From contig NC_052354.1 in assembly GCF_009727055.1 (NCBI RefSeq), positions 42,731,121 to 42,795,120 of the forward strand: a stretch of 64,000 nucleotides of DNA, written 5' to 3'. This DNA comes from Benincasa hispida. Lineage: Eukaryota > Streptophyta > Magnoliopsida > Cucurbitales > Cucurbitaceae. How positions within the stretch are numbered: position 1 is the first letter of the stretch; every line of letters starts with the position of its first letter. Below the pieces are notes generated by a model. It was not told the origin of the DNA, did not search any database, and worked only from the letters and a program-made list of their open reading frames with translations. The position numbers and the translations under genes were made by a program. Shown piece after piece: positions 1 through 12,552 of the stretch.

Positions 1-318
1 CAGTTATAAACAACTTTGTAGAATGAAACTTTTTAAGATGAGGCCTAGAAATCGAGTTATATAATTTTAAAAGTTGAACTGGGAATTGTTGAACAAGCAG
101 GCAGCTGCTTGAATTGGGGCCAATGATGAAGTTTTGAATCTCCAAATTAAACGACGAGGCATTTCGAGCTGAAATTTTAAGATAATGTTGCTAACGTAAT
201 TCTAAACATGTTTGTAGAAGGAAGTTTGGGTGGATTTTGAGTTATGAATTTTTGAAGTTGTAATAGATGATCTGGGCATAAGCAGACAGCTGCTTGGGAA
301 GATTAAGCAGGCAGCTCA

Positions 319-537
319 AGAGCGAGAGTGAGTGAGAGTGAGAGTGAGAGTGAGAGCAAGAGCGAGGAAGCGAGAGCGAGAGCGAGAGGTGGATCTCGCT
401 AGGGACGGAAATCTCGCTGGTTTACACTGAATTTTCGCTGGTTTGCGCTAAATCTCGTTGGAAAGTGCCAAATCTCGCTGGGAATGGTAAGTCTCGCTCA
501 TAAGGGAGGTCTCGCTCATGATGATTTTCTCGCTAAA
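319..537. repeat. GAGCGAGA / TCTCGCT low-complexity repeat
   Basis: A GAGTGAGA/GAGCGAGA run (319-391) is followed by about seven spaced copies of TCTCGCT up to 535. The same two motifs recur in the inverted repeats of the Mutator-like element at 32.9-33.2 kb and 40.7-40.8 kb. Confidence 0.7.
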
Positions 538-1052
538 AAATACTGTTTTTGTTAATAAAGGTTCCATTAGTAAATGAACTATTTTGAGGTATTTGCTAAG
601 AATTTCTAAGTAGTTTAAACTGGGAATTATGTTCTTTCAGGCAAAGAAGAGCTAGGAGATGCGTATATAACATGTTAAGAGGCCAACGAACTGTGAGTGA
701 CTATGTAATGAATTAATGTTTTTAATGATTTAGAAATTATGATTTCTTTAAAGTTATTCTCATGCTAAGTTTATAGATGAAGTGCCAAGCAATGTAACTG
801 TGGAACTGTTTCTCATGCTATGTAAAGCAATTGATATGATTTAAATAGGTTATCTTTTCAAATGCTTTCAGCATGTTTAAGTAACTTTATTTTTATGATA
901 AAACTAGTATGATGGATGAATTAGTATGATGATCTGAGCACCAATCTTTAGTGTTCAACTGAATGTTGTGACTAGTTACATGACGGATACTGAAGACAAT
1001 GAGAAGGTATCCTTTCCAATAAATGTTTATGACTAGTTTTACTTAAAACGAG

Positions 1053-1318
1053 GTACCGAAGGACACTTGAGAAAGTACCTGGCCAATTTGATACCGAAGG
1101 ACTTTTGAGAAGGTATCCGGCCAAATTGATACCCAAGGACATATGAGAAGGTATCTAACCAATTTGGTACCGAACGACACTTGAGAAGGTACTTGGCCAA
1201 TTTGATACTGAAGGACTTTTGAGAAGGTATCCGGCCAAATTGATACCGAATGACATATGAGTAGGTATCTTAGCAGCTCGATACTGAAGGACGTTTGAGA
1301 AGGTATCTGAGTAGAAGT
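1053..1318. repeat. 38-bp tandem array with 114-bp higher-order period
   Basis: Units begin at 1053, 1091, 1129, 1167, 1205, 1243 and 1281, exactly 38 bp apart. Each has the pattern 'ataccgaaggac...gagaaggtat'. Units 1, 2 and 3 resemble units 4, 5 and 6 more than each other, giving a three-unit (114-bp) higher-order repeat. A diverged flank copy lies at about 1325-1355 and another near 988. The array is inside the gypsy LTR. Confidence 0.9.
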
Positions 1319-2675
1319 ATATGAGGATACTGAAGGACAATGAGAAGGTATCCTAGTCAGGTACATAAAGTACGATAGTACTCAATTATAACCACGTGCA
1401 CGTAGCTAATACGGCGTCGAGGGATTAAGTAAAAGAGTTCTCCCCGACTAAGGTTGACGTTGAGGGTTAGAACTATTAGTTCACTCAACTAAGGATAAAG
1501 GTAGTCATATATTCTTCTAGGCTAGAAGGATAGTTTGAAATTTCTAATGCTTGTGAATGTTTATCAACGCTTGATGTTTACTAATGTATGAGTTTTCCAA
1601 GTATGTTTTTCATGTTTAACGCATGCTAGTGGTTTTACAAGCTAGTTTAATATGTTTAATCAAACTTATTTCACAAAACATGAAGCATGCGTTAGGGTTA
1701 AAGCTAAGGTTGAATGAAGCTTAACGTACTATGTTTTATATACCTAAAGTTGCCAAAGTACATGTGTTGGTATTTCTAAACATAATGAGCAGGGATACTT
1801 GTAGGGAAGGTATCTGAATAGATGTACCTAAGGTGTTGACGGTACGTAACAAACTCCGTGTGTATGTAGGCAGGTCTAAATTAGAGGCCGAGGTATAGGT
1901 CTTTTGGCCTGTAATAGATGGTGGGAGCTAGAGCGGTGTATGCTCGTTCTCAACCAGGATGTAATGATGATTATTGATGTATAAAATTTGTTATCAACGT
2001 TTATGTCTTAGGGATATTGCTTGAGATGACATCGGTATATTTAAAGAGATCGACGTAGGGATCTCTTCTAGCCATAGTTTAATGTGAACAGGTTGAAGTA
2101 GAAGTCTCAACTGGCCATGGCTTGACGTTGGGAATTAGAGCAGTGAATATTCATTCTCAACTAAGATTCAGGTTGCAGATACAACGGTTTAAATGGTTTT
2201 ATGTACACGTTTGCTTGGTGTATTTTAAGTTTCAGTATTATGTTTTCAAGCTTTCAGTTTAAGCATGAGTTTTATTTTTTATCAAGTCACTCACTAGGCT
2301 TCTAGCTCACGCTTTCAAATGTTTTCTTTTCTAGGTAGCGGTCAATTCCCAGAAGACTTTTTTGTTGCTGCTCTGCCACTCAAAGAAACAGGCTGAGGGA
2401 AGCGTAATTGAAGACCTATATTAGCTAGTACACATGTGTTTGTCTAGTGACTAGTATTCTTAATGGGGCTCACTAGGTGGTAATATCCATGTATAATCAA
2501 TGTTGTAGAACCCTGTAGTGTAAATGTATTAAGTACTGAGTTAATATGTATGTATTTAGGGTTTGAGTATTAGTTAACAAGTAAAATAGGCAGTAAGTGC
2601 CAGCAAAAGGGTTAGTAATTGCTGCAGTCACTATTCCGTCCAGGTTAGGAGGGTAATCTGGTGCGGGGTGTGACA

Positions 2676-3682
2676 CCTTAGATGCCAAAGATGGATGTTT
2701 TCCTTAGGAGAAACCTTTGGTATTTTAGCTGTTATCGCCGTATAGAACATTTCAGTATTAAACAAGGCTTTCATGACTAATGGCCTTAGGACATACAAGT
2801 TATTCTCCATTGAACCAAAACCAATCTCCATACCATTCTTGAAAATAAACACTTTACTCTCAGAAAAGGAGGCGGTGTAGCCTTGTTCAATGAGACATGA
2901 AATCGAGATTAATTTCCTCTTAATATGAGAAACTATAAAAACATTATCCAGTAATAGATAACGTTTCTGTCCAAAAATAACTTCAGCCTGCTCACAACAA
3001 CAGCTGAAACAACCTCACCAGTACCGACTCGAAGAGTCATCTCTTCCTGTGGCAACGTTTGGCAGGAACTAAATCCTTGGTAAGAGGAACCGACGTGATT
3101 AGTAGCACCCGAATCAAGGATCCAGGTAGAATCATCATTCTCTACCAAACACGTCTCTAAGACCAATAGATCATATTTACTGTCTTTAGACTTTCTCCTC
3201 TTTTGGAGAGTAGTATGATCAGTATCAGAACCTAAATGAGCTCCAAGTTCCATTTCAAAGAACATTTCTCTTCTATGAACTTTAACAGAGTCAGCAACAC
3301 TTGTTTTCTCTTCCTGGAGTTTAACTTGGGAACTGACACTACTAGTTTTGTCATCCATCCCTTTGTGCTCAAAAAGTAAGAACTGACGTTCAAACAATTC
3401 TTGCAACGAGTCCATGATCGTACGTACAATGACCATGTTCTTAACCCTTTTGGCCAAAACATCAGGTATGTTAGCCAAAATGTGAAGTCGAGCCAATGAA
3501 TTAGCCTTTATCCACACCTCATATGCATTACGAACACTTCACGGTGCATCAAGGGTCGGGACTTGAGGACACTCCTCAACCATGACAAACTGGAGGTCGT
3601 GTACCACGAAATACATTTTACAAGTCTTTTTCCACTGTATCAAATCGGTCAAACTAGAGGCATTTAATGGAAAATCAAACAT
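2676..3682 (-). pseudogene. copia gag-protease-pre-integrase remnant
   Basis: The frame opens at an ATG at 3682 (M-F-D-F-P-L-N). A stop at about 3541 is followed by the typical copia gag segment with 'KANSLARLHILANIPDVLAK' (about 3520-3440). The frame then jumps to unrelated acidic sequence, so most of gag is deleted. Next comes the aspartic protease signature W-I-L-D-S-G-A-T-N-H (around 3120), with the catalytic DSG intact, and the start of the GAG-pre-integrase region ending at H-L-W-H-L-R where the element is cut. It is clearly non-functional because of the stop, the gag deletion and the missing integrase and reverse transcriptase. Confidence 0.75.
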
Positions 3683-4089
3683 GTTGCTGAAAAATAAAAA
3701 CACAATGACCTACATTAGGTTTTAAGCAAATACTCGTTGAAAAACATACAACATCCAATGCGATTTAGCAAAACTAACATGAACCCCATGTGACTTCTAG
3801 TTTCGCAATGACACTTCAAAGGTTTAGGACAAAAGCCGTCGAATGGTTGTCAATTTATCCCTCCTCTGAATTGAGACATTCTCAACCAGTCATTAATACT
3901 AGAATAACTCTTGCTCCTATAACAACTAAACATTATTGATTTGGTCAGGAAATCATTACCTTACTTAACAATTTCTTGTAAGTGTGACCCACCATTTTAG
4001 GCCTTAAAGTTCTGCCCAAGCAGCCAATCCGAAGGGGGAAAAATCGATTGGGGCAAAAACTAAAGTGACCCTATCCATTTCTGGAGTTC

Positions 4090-4330
4090 ACCTTGATATT
4101 TACCAATTGCACAAAACCCATCCGAAGGGGGATGCTCCTAGGGTGCCACGAGGGAGTGCAAGAATGATCCCACAGTGTGAACCAATGAAGTAGACCACAG
4201 GACGTGTAAACACACACCCTTCATCCACTTACTATAAATACTCTCTCCGTCTACCTTGATATTGACTCATGAAAACACCATCCGAAGGGGGATGCTCCCA
4301 GGGGCACCACGAGGCCAAGTATTAATCTCA
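4090..4330. other. copia element 1 leader, duplicated phrase
   Basis: Two near-identical phrases 'catccgaagggggatgctcc' with 'ccacgagg' following occur at about 4119 and 4281. A diverged form, with 'ccgcgaggc', is in the leader of the second element near 61.8 kb. They are untranslated leader sequence with no coding sign. Confidence 0.5.
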
Positions 4331-4439
4331 CGTGTGAACATTTAGGGTGAAAACATGAGTGGAATCATTAACATATCATATACATCTCTTCTTCCTACTG
4401 AGTATTTTATAAACCTAGGGTTAGTTTAACTTAGAAAAA

Positions 4440-5480
4440 AACATGGCTAAGAATTTTCCATAAAGTGATTTTTTTTAGTTTGCCCAAGAGTAACATTTAC
4501 CTTGGATAGTTGGACAACTTTGATCATCATCCATTAAACTCTTTAACGGATTCTTTGACCAACTGTCGGCATGCTTGCGGAAAATCTATCTAATTCACCT
4601 TTCCAAGTAGGTTCTCAGGTAGGGGTGTTCCGTTTCCGTCAACTTAAGTCCCCATCCTAGACAGAACCTGCATTAGACAAAAAGGTCCCTTATAGATAAT
4701 TTAATTAATCTTTTATGCCAATCAATTTAATCCTATTAAAGTGATTTAAAAAGATTTAAAACTTAGGTTGCTAATTCCATTAGAACCTTGAACTTAGGTC
4801 TTTCTCAATCCAATTTTAAAACCCTTTTAAAAAATGAGTTCACCTAAGTCCACTTGCAACTATTTTTTATCGATTTTAGTTCTAATTTCCATTATAACCG
4901 GGAACAACCAAAAGCAACCACAACGCGAAGCAAACACATACAAGGCATTCATAACTTTTACAAATTAGCTAAGTGTCATGATCCATGCATTATTCATTCA
5001 TTGCTACTTTTATATAACACTTATATAAATAAGCAACGAACCAAGCACACATGCTTCCAGTCACCCTTATACTATAATGCTTATAGTATAAAGATGATGC
5101 ATGAATATGCTTACTGCATGCATAAATATAACTCTATATTTCATGATGCATGTGCATGCTTTCTTGTAATTTCATCATGCCATATTATAACACTTATATA
5201 CATGATGCATGAATAATTGCACAACCTATGGTGGTTTCAAATCTATATGTCATACACTATGCCATATAAACCACATACATCTCATGTACATTAAACAAAA
5301 ATTGATGAACCGGGATATTTTGCCTCAAATCCTAAAAAATAAGCTAATTATTATAAATAGCAAAGAGTCACCAGTTCAAACAGACGAACCGGGTCATGAA
5401 TCATCCGGTCGAAGTCCGTGTCTCCACTGATCGTGTACCAACTTCCTTGTGATCACCTACACGGAAGAGTAAATGCTTTA
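4440..5480. other. copia leader, no gene
   Basis: Leader sequence of element 1, AT-rich, with repeated ATGCATGC-type words (5090-5210). The matching stretch of element 2 is at about 62.0-62.8 kb. No coding evidence. Confidence 0.4.
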
Positions 5481-5499
5481 CTCAATCATTTACCTACGC

Positions 5500-5945
5500 T
5501 ACCAGAGCTAAACGACCGTTTAGCAATGATCTTGTACCTTTTACTATGCGATGAAGCGTGAGATACGTGATCATGCAGCGTGCAACGCATAACAAAAATC
5601 TTAAACGATCGTCTAAATGATAACGATGTGGTGAAGCACAATCGTCTAAACAATCGCTGAGTGAGCGCCAATGTATCGTATAACGCGTGATCGTGTAGTC
5701 AGTGACTATGCGATGAGGTAGGCTAACTACACAATCGTTTAATGCGTGTGTCTTTTATTAAATGATGAGCATCAAATGCTCCCACTCGATCGTTTATCTC
5801 TAGCATCCACGCAATCGTGCAACCAATGTTATGCCATAGATCAAACAATTTACCCCATCGTTTATCATTAGTTAAACGATCGTTTAGTAAATACTACACG
5901 ATCGCATAGAAAAATATACACGATCATTTACCTGAGGCTACATAA
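5500..5945. repeat. ACGATCGT-rich short palindrome cluster (leader of element 1)
   Basis: Many degenerate copies of AAACGATCGTTTAG and relatives (for example around 5512, 5603, 5873 and 5900) are packed here between the primer binding site and gag. The core CGATCG is self-complementary. Equivalent clusters sit at 6720-6910 (LTR), 58640-58907 (LTR) and 62880-63260 (leader). Confidence 0.7.
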
Positions 5946-6267
5946 TACAACCAACTCTTAGTCCTCTTCTTTGCTGAGAACCGCATCTCCATGCTTCAAA
6001 ACTTCATCATGAACGACTCAACAAACTCAAACACTTTGAATTATAGATTCGATTGCTTGTTAATTATGCCCAAAAACACATGGGCCCTTACAAATTAACA
6101 CTTTGTAAATTGCAAAGAAAGCTTTAAACAGAGGCAATTAACCTATAAACATTCATCAACATCCATCCACAAACATATTTAACATTTAAACGCAATGCAG
6201 CAAACCCACCACGACTGTAAAAGAAGTTCAAAAAAGAAGTGAAATTTGGAATATCATAATAACCTGT

Positions 6268-6278
6268 CTCTGATACCA
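6268..6278 (-). promoter_or_regulatory. primer binding site (initiator tRNA-Met type), element 1
   Basis: Minus-strand TGGTATCAGAG, the standard plant copia primer binding site complementary to initiator methionine tRNA. It sits two bases inside the LTR end (6281), which fixes the orientation of the element. Confidence 0.85.
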
Positions 6279-6280
6279 AT

Positions 6281-8603
6281 TGAAGGAAATCATACATGAG
6301 GATTTTCATGAGCAGCGGAATGATCGTTCCAAATTCAATTTGATATTGAACATACACAATTACAGTCACAAAACGAAAACTAACAGGTCATGCCCAATAC
6401 GACATTACAGCATGCTTTAAAATAATCAAGGGATAAAAAATAGATACCTTTAAAGACTCATTCTTCAAACTCCCTCGATCACGAATGCTCGTTCAGTCTC
6501 CAAGACAGCAACATACGAATGCTCGAACACAACGAGCACAACACAGCACGATCAACAGCAACCACCACACAAACACACAACAAACAGCCTCCAAAACCTC
6601 GAACTCAGTCCAGTTAAGTGAGGACACCACCACAATGGTTACCATGGTATTCTAGGTATGAGAATTCAGAAGTGTGGGCTCTTTATGGACTTGGTTAGAG
6701 GAAAAGACTGGAGGAACAACAATCGTGTAGACGATTGAGCAAGTGGGAGATGAGAAGTGTCTATCGTATAGACGAATGCTCAATCGTGTAGAAGAAGGCA
6801 ACCTATCGTATAGATGATGCCTTGCGATCGTTTAGCTACGACCAACTGAGTGAACTATTGCATAGTAACATCCACGATCGTTTAGTCTCTCTGTGAGCTA
6901 TCGTTTAGTGAAACTCTTTCACTTGATAGTCTTTCTGTGAGTTCCTTTACGAATTAAGCAACTCTTCTAAATTTAGGAAAACATTTTTCCTTTTGTTTCA
7001 CGGTTACTATAAAACCACCAATAACTTTCCATTCAATTAGTTACTAGAGAAAAAGAGATAATTATCCAATAATTAATATTATTATAAATAAATATGATAA
7101 CCAACTTATCATATTATATTTATAATCTATAGTTTTAATATATCATCTCATGAAACATATAAACCATAGCTCTTTTTCTATTTTATGGTACTTAATGTAA
7201 ATCACATTTACATTAATCCTCCACTTGATGTATCTCATACATCACACCGAATATATTATATATAATCGAATTTTCTCTTGTCAATTTGAATATTTCAAAT
7301 CAACACCAAGAACTGATTCTCAATTTGAATCCATTGAGCTACCAAGGGGACCTTATGGACCTGTAGCTAAGCTCCAACGGTACGTGAATAACTGACTAAA
7401 CTCTTTGATCACGAGATCTACCATCCGTTAACTGTTGGGCACTCTACTAAAGATCGACAGCTGCACTCTCTTCATTACAGATATATTTTGTGTCGATATC
7501 AACGATCAACAGTGCGATAACCCTTCACAGATCACTCGTAAGTACAGTTGAGCAAATTTACTGTGCCCCTGTAGTTACATCTAACTCCTCAAATACCACT
7601 AATCCCTCTAATAAACATAATTGGTCCTCTCTTCCAAAGAGAAGTTATGGCCAGTATATTCAAGACCCGGAATCAGCCTTTAAGGGAGAAATCTATCTAC
7701 TTACCCCTGCTTCAGGAAATAAATGAATTCCATCTTATGTAACTGAGTTCCCAGCTCTGAAATCACACAAATCCCCAAAAAGGTAGGCTTGTTATGTTGA
7801 CAATAGTTAGCTACATCCCTCAGGGTTTAACATCCAGAAAGTCACACAGCGGGCTATCAAATAAAAAGTCGTGAACTCCAGAAAGGAAAGAAAGAACTCC
7901 AACAAAGATAGCATAGACGGGTACTGCTACTTGAAAGCCTAAGGAAAATAGCAATACAGGGGTTCTCATTACTATGGATATATCCTCACCCCTTACTTCT
8001 CTTTCATTTTCTTTGTATCCTTTTTGAGTTGAAGAAAGACCCTGTCTTCCAATCAGTCTTTCTTTCGTACTTCTTTCTTTCGGTCACTCTCATCCATACT
8101 AATCAAAGAACCGCCCTCAAAGGTAGGAGTTTCCAAAACACTCAAGATTAAGGTCATGTCACCTATGGTCGTTTTAGGTGAGATGTAAGTCTCGAGTATT
8201 AACGGTGTTATATAAAGAGACTATTCATCTCATGGTCCGGTCTTATACAAACTTTTTATATAGGACACCTCGCTCGCATGTCTCCACATGAATGGTTAGG
8301 ATCTACCATCTGTAGTAGTTCACGACACTTGCAAACCTCTACAAAGCGGACCGTATCAGTAGTGTCACTAGGATTATGTATCCCTCCTTAATCCTTATAC
8401 TACAGACCTTTTTAGGTTATCACTTAAGGCATGATTCACTTGTATATCTCATACACATGCTTAAGTTTACATAAAATAACTATGGAGCTTTGTTTATTGG
8501 ATATTTGTAAATGCAAAATAAAATAACTCTTATTTTATTCATAACAATGTGTCCAATTTACAAACTACGAGACTTTGGGAGAATTAGGACATCAATCCCA
8601 ACA
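6281..8603 (-). repeat. copia 5' LTR, element 1
   Basis: It starts on the minus strand with TGTTGGGATTGATGTCC at 8603 and ends in CCTTCA at 6281 next to the primer binding site, giving a 2323-bp LTR with TG...CA ends. It shares layout with the LTRs at 42277, 55456 and 56956, and has an ACGATCGT cluster at 6720-6910 in its 3' part. Confidence 0.8.
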
Positions 8604-9290
8604 GTTGAAACCTAGTTATGAAATATTTCTAAATTTTAGGACATTTATAAAATATTAGTTTTAGTAGGCTAATTCCTTACATCTTAAGAAAAAAAATGGA
8701 TAAATAAATGTCTGGAGTTAATTGTAAATGATGAAAAATGTTTAAATAGAGTCTTGGGTTTTGGCAAAATTTTAGAAGTGTAATTGTCCCACGTCGAAAA
8801 AATTCAAAGAAGTAATGGGCTTCAAACACTATAAAAGTAGTTTACGCCTTTAGTTTCAAGTTGTCCAAGTTAGAAACACTTTAAGCTTAATTGTGCTAAA
8901 TCTAGTTAAATTTCATTATGTATTCCTTTAGTTTGAGATTGGGAAAATTGTGTGAGTAGTATAAAAAGTTTTAAGAGAGTGCTCTTGTAAATGAGATATG
9001 GGGAGAGAATTATTCCATGTGATTGTAATAATTTTTCACATATTGGATTTCTTTCTGGTTCATTATTTTTTCTGCACGTTAATTCTTGTGTTTTAGTTTT
9101 ATTACTTTCTTTTAATTTCTCTTTTTCTGTTTTTGCTTATTTATGCTATAGTAGGAGTCGGAACCAATTTTATTACTTTTTCTTTTAATATTTCTATTAT
9201 TTTTTTCTTATTCCTGCGATAGAGGTGAGAGGTTCTTCACAACATAGAGAACCAACAAAATATAAAAATTAGGGTTTTTAACTACACCAA
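8604..9290 (+). repeat. possible LTR/TRIM remnant with promoter-like motif
   Basis: TGTCCCACGTCG (8785-8796) is followed by TATAAAAG (8830-8837) and a T-rich leader. This combination is common in plant LTRs and TRIM elements. No partner LTR or primer binding site was found, so the limits are guesses. Confidence 0.3.
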
Positions 9291-10118
9291 CTATGCTTGT
9301 ACAAATCATTAAATATAAAAGTACCTAAGATAATATTAAATACTTTAATATTACATGAGAACAATTATCTCTATTGATCTGAGATATTTTGGATTGAAAG
9401 ACTTCATACTTAAATTAGACAATATTGTATCAAAACAGATTAATTTAAAAGTTCAGAGAAGCCAAGCTTGTAATTTAACCACTAACATATATTAGTCTAA
9501 CAACAACCAACTTTAAAAAAAATAATAATAAATAAATAAATAACCATTAAAATAAATTTGAAAATATTGAAGACCAAAATAACATAAACAATTATCTACC
9601 TGGAAAAGCTTAATTTAATCTCTAGCAAAATTTATGTCTATCCATTCACATTCTGAAAACATTGTAACCTAAAGCTAATATCTAAAAGTCAATTTGCCAT
9701 TTTTATTCACATGTAGCAGTCTTGTATTCACATATAATAAATGCATTAGAAAATTCCAAAATCAAGTGTCACTTTCCATATTTTGCTAATTGATGGGGAC
9801 ATCGTAACCCAAATCTCTAAACAAATCCATGGAGAAATCATCTGATCTTTTAGGTTAATAATAATATTAGTTAATTGTTATTTATAATGAAAAGTGAAAA
9901 GATAAAGTAACAAAACTATTGTATAGAATATTAAATATTATCCTCAGAAAGGGTCAGTGGCATGTGTAACACAAGAAAGTAAAATATTATGAACACATTT
10001 AAAAAAAAAAAGACAAAATTTAATTTTTTTTTTTTTTTTTTTAAAAAAGAAGAAGAAGTCAAATCAGTTTTTTTTATTATATGTTGCAATTAAATGTCAA
10101 TTATATAAGTAAGAACAT
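9291..10118. other. AT-rich intergenic DNA, nothing recognised
   Basis: Long A and T runs (for example 10024-10043) and no open frame of note. Confidence 0.4.
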
Positions 10119-11430
10119 AGTTTAAAATTTCTATGGAAATTTCGAAATTTCGACCACTCAAAATTTTAGTATGGGGAAATTTTAATTTGGACCCATTCTC
10201 AAAATTTCAATGAAAATTTTGAGAAATTACAAATTTTCAATGAAAATTTTGATTTTTTAAAGCAATTAAGCTCAATGGAAATTTTTTTAAGGTTTATAAA
10301 CTTATCTTGATTACATGAATCGTATGGTTTCACACATCAATATATAATTTTGCCTCAAAATTGAATTGATGTAAATTTTATTTTTTTTATCGTCTAAAAC
10401 TTTCAGTTTCACTTTCAAGAAACCAAAATTCAGAAAAAAATAATAACATATATTTATTTTTAACTTCGTTCAAATCTTTTTCCATTGAATTTTTACATCA
10501 TTTTACCTCTAAATTAGATTGATGTAAGTTTTATTTTTTATCGTCCAAAGCTTTCTAAGAAACCAAAATTGATAAAAATAACATATCTTTATTTTAAATT
10601 TCATTCAAAGTTTTTTCAATTGAATTTTCACATTATTTCATAAAAAAAAAATTGAATTTATGTGAGTTTTGATTCTTTTACCATCCAAAGTTTTCATCTC
10701 CAAGAAAAACACTTAGAAAACATGGTCATAAGCAGTACTAGTAATGCACAATAAAACTATGATCAATGTAATTATTCATACTCAGATTATGATGGTCCTT
10801 CAAGACTTGACGGTAAAAATTTCCAGTCTAACTTTTCAACGAATAGTTATTATCCATCTGGAGGAGGAAGATCACCGACCAATAAGATGTATCTAGCAAT
10901 GGAGTCTATATATTGGCCATACAAGTCCTATCATTTTCATTTAAGTAACTACCTTCAATATTTGCAATATATGATGACTCAGGAACAATGCTATAGTTTC
11001 TACCTGAATTATCAAAATTTCAGATTAGATGCTCCAAGATCATCTTTTTGATATCTGACATGTAGGTTTTATAATAAATAATTTACAACTATCTTTTATG
11101 CAAACATTTTATGTCCTTTACTTTTGCAATTAATTGTCAATATTTGATATTATTTTGTAATTATTTTGTAATTTCTTTTTAAAATTTCTGCTATCACATC
11201 GACATTTACACATATATTTACACTATACCTCTAAATATGGTCTTATTTTATAGAAATGGTGATTAAAAATGGTCAAATATAGTCCAATTAGGTTATAGTT
11301 AAAGTTCTATTAACTAATTATAACAATTTCCATCAATTTCCATAAATTTTTCCAAAATTTCCATCGATATTGATATTTTCACAAAATTGGGAGCTCGATA
11401 TTTTCAACAACATCGATATTTCGAATGTTG
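10119..11430 (+). mobile_element. possible hAT-type non-autonomous element
   Basis: Both ends are rich in the words GGAAATTTCGAAATTTC / TCGATATTTCGAA (10119-10240 and 11320-11425) in roughly opposite orientation, as in degenerate terminal or subterminal repeats. They frame the open reading stretch at 10755-11051. Ends, target duplication and family are not proven. Confidence 0.3.
10755..11051 (+). pseudogene. 98-codon open frame, Tyr/Ser/Asn-rich, hAT transposase tail-like
   Basis: The frame is open from just after a TAA at 10752 to a TGA at 11049-11051, with no ATG near its start. The peptide is rich in Y, S and N: the first part reads NYDQCNYSYSDYDGPSR, followed by SNFSTNSYYPSGGG and later SIYWPYKSYHFH. 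A 98-codon run without a stop is unusual in sequence this AT-rich. The composition resembles the low-complexity C-terminal tail of plant hAT transposases, but that is memory-based. No BED finger or dimerisation domain is visible nearby. An unrelated exon remnant is the alternative. Confidence 0.35.
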
Positions 11431-12411
11431 AGTACAAAAGAGAAATTGATTATTGTTACTGCTATTCAATCTTGATCATGAATTTAAAAATTGTTATATG
11501 ATTTTATTTTGTGTATATAATATTAGTATTTTTAATTACATGAAATAATTCATGTCCATCAACTTGGTTCTTATTAAAGAAAAATAGTAATTACTCTTTT
11601 TTGTTTTTTTTTTTTAAGTACACCAATTGTGAGATGGATATGATGATGAACCATGGGAAGAGAGAAGAAAACTAGCAAAGAGAGGTTTTTTTTTTTTTTT
11701 TTTTTTGGCTAAAAAGGTGATTTTTCTATTTCTTTTTATCTAATTGAAAAATCTTTCCAAGAGACATTTAAAATGGGTAAAACTAAATATTACCAGCTCG
11801 AGGGTCAGTATCTATATCTACGTCTACCGACCCTCCACGTGCCGCTCTCTATTTCTTTAATTTAAGCTTGCTTAGATATTCTCAAACTTTTTATAAATTT
11901 TATTTTAATTTCTTCAAATATCAATTTATACTCTTACCTTCTAGAAGTCGTTTCCATTTAAATTAATACTAAACTAATAATTATATCAATTTAAACACTT
12001 ACTTTTATAAGTGTATAAACTTAAACCATCAATTATATTCTATTCAGATAAATATCGTGTGAGACTTATACTATCGATTAAGACATCCTTACAAAATTAT
12101 CCATACATTAATTTTAATTGTCTATTTTGTTAATTTAATATTTGAAGAAGTATACACATGTGTCAGAGTTGATTGCATCAACGATTTTCAAATATAATCC
12201 TAAAAAATATTCTTAATTGATACACTTTTGAAAATTGTGTTTAAATTGATATAATCAAATTCAGAGATGTGTAAATTGAAAATTTTCGTGTGATGAATTA
12301 TCATCTAACTGTAATGCCCTTTTTCTATTAATATTTGGAATATTCTCATGAAAATATGTCTCTATCGTTGATTTTCCTATTACCTTAAGAGGCCTACTTG
12401 ATCATTTTATT
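11431..12411. other. AT-rich intergenic DNA
   Basis: Poly-T runs near 11600 and 11680-11705. No gene recognised. Confidence 0.4.
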
Positions 12412-12552
12412 AACATCCCCCACGGACATATCACTTTTGGGTTGGGATGTGATGATGATGCTATGTTCGTGTCAACCTATTTGAGATGTTCGGATGCACA
12501 TCGGAATTCCTTTTGGTCTATTGGTGCATTGTTAAAAAAAAAAAATAAATAA
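12412..12552 (+). repeat. short dispersed SINE-like repeat, copy 1
   Basis: Contains 'gtgatgatgatgctatgttc', 'gtcaacctatttgagatgtt', 'cggatgcac' and an A-rich tail at 12533-12552. The same order of words recurs at 17100 (reverse), 18296, 26381, 29283 and 45003. Confidence 0.5.

Larger units (their letters stand above)
1..2675 (+). repeat. Ty3-gypsy LTR, 3' part (chromovirus Tekay/Del-like)
   Basis: The stretch ends in GGTGCGGGGTGTGACA at 2675, the typical LTR end of Tekay/Del-type chromoviruses. Near 2285-2340 it carries the 'actcactaggcttctagctcacgc...ctaggtagcgg' segment familiar from such LTRs. No primer binding site follows the end, so it is a solo or 3' LTR, or a truncated one. The next base already belongs to a copia pol frame read on the other strand, in the codon run H-L-W-H-L-R. 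The left end lies outside the window. No coding sequence is visible. The family assignment is from recognised motifs only. Confidence 0.55.
2676..8603 (-). mobile_element. Ty1-copia element 1, truncated, minus strand
   Basis: Read on the minus strand the order is 5' LTR (8603-6281), primer binding site (6278-6268), a roughly 2.6-kb leader, then gag-protease coding sequence from 3682 down to 2676, where the gypsy LTR begins. Integrase, reverse transcriptase, RNase H and the 3' LTR are missing. The leader holds repeated 'ccgaagggggatgctcc' phrases (4090-4330) and an ACGATCGT-rich cluster. Confidence 0.8.

Noticed and set aside
1043..1366. Minus-strand 107-codon ORF
   Set aside because: Read-through of the 38-bp tandem array; the repetitive peptide follows the repeat, and 38 is not a multiple of three.
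4854..5430. Plus-strand ORFs in the copia leader
   Set aside because: Leader of a minus-strand element; no domain, and the matching region of element 2 does not keep the frame.
9786..9851. Minus-strand 22-codon tail reading SDDFSMDLFRDLGYDVPIN then stop
   Set aside because: Looks protein-like, but no upstream exon or convincing acceptor could be tied to it.
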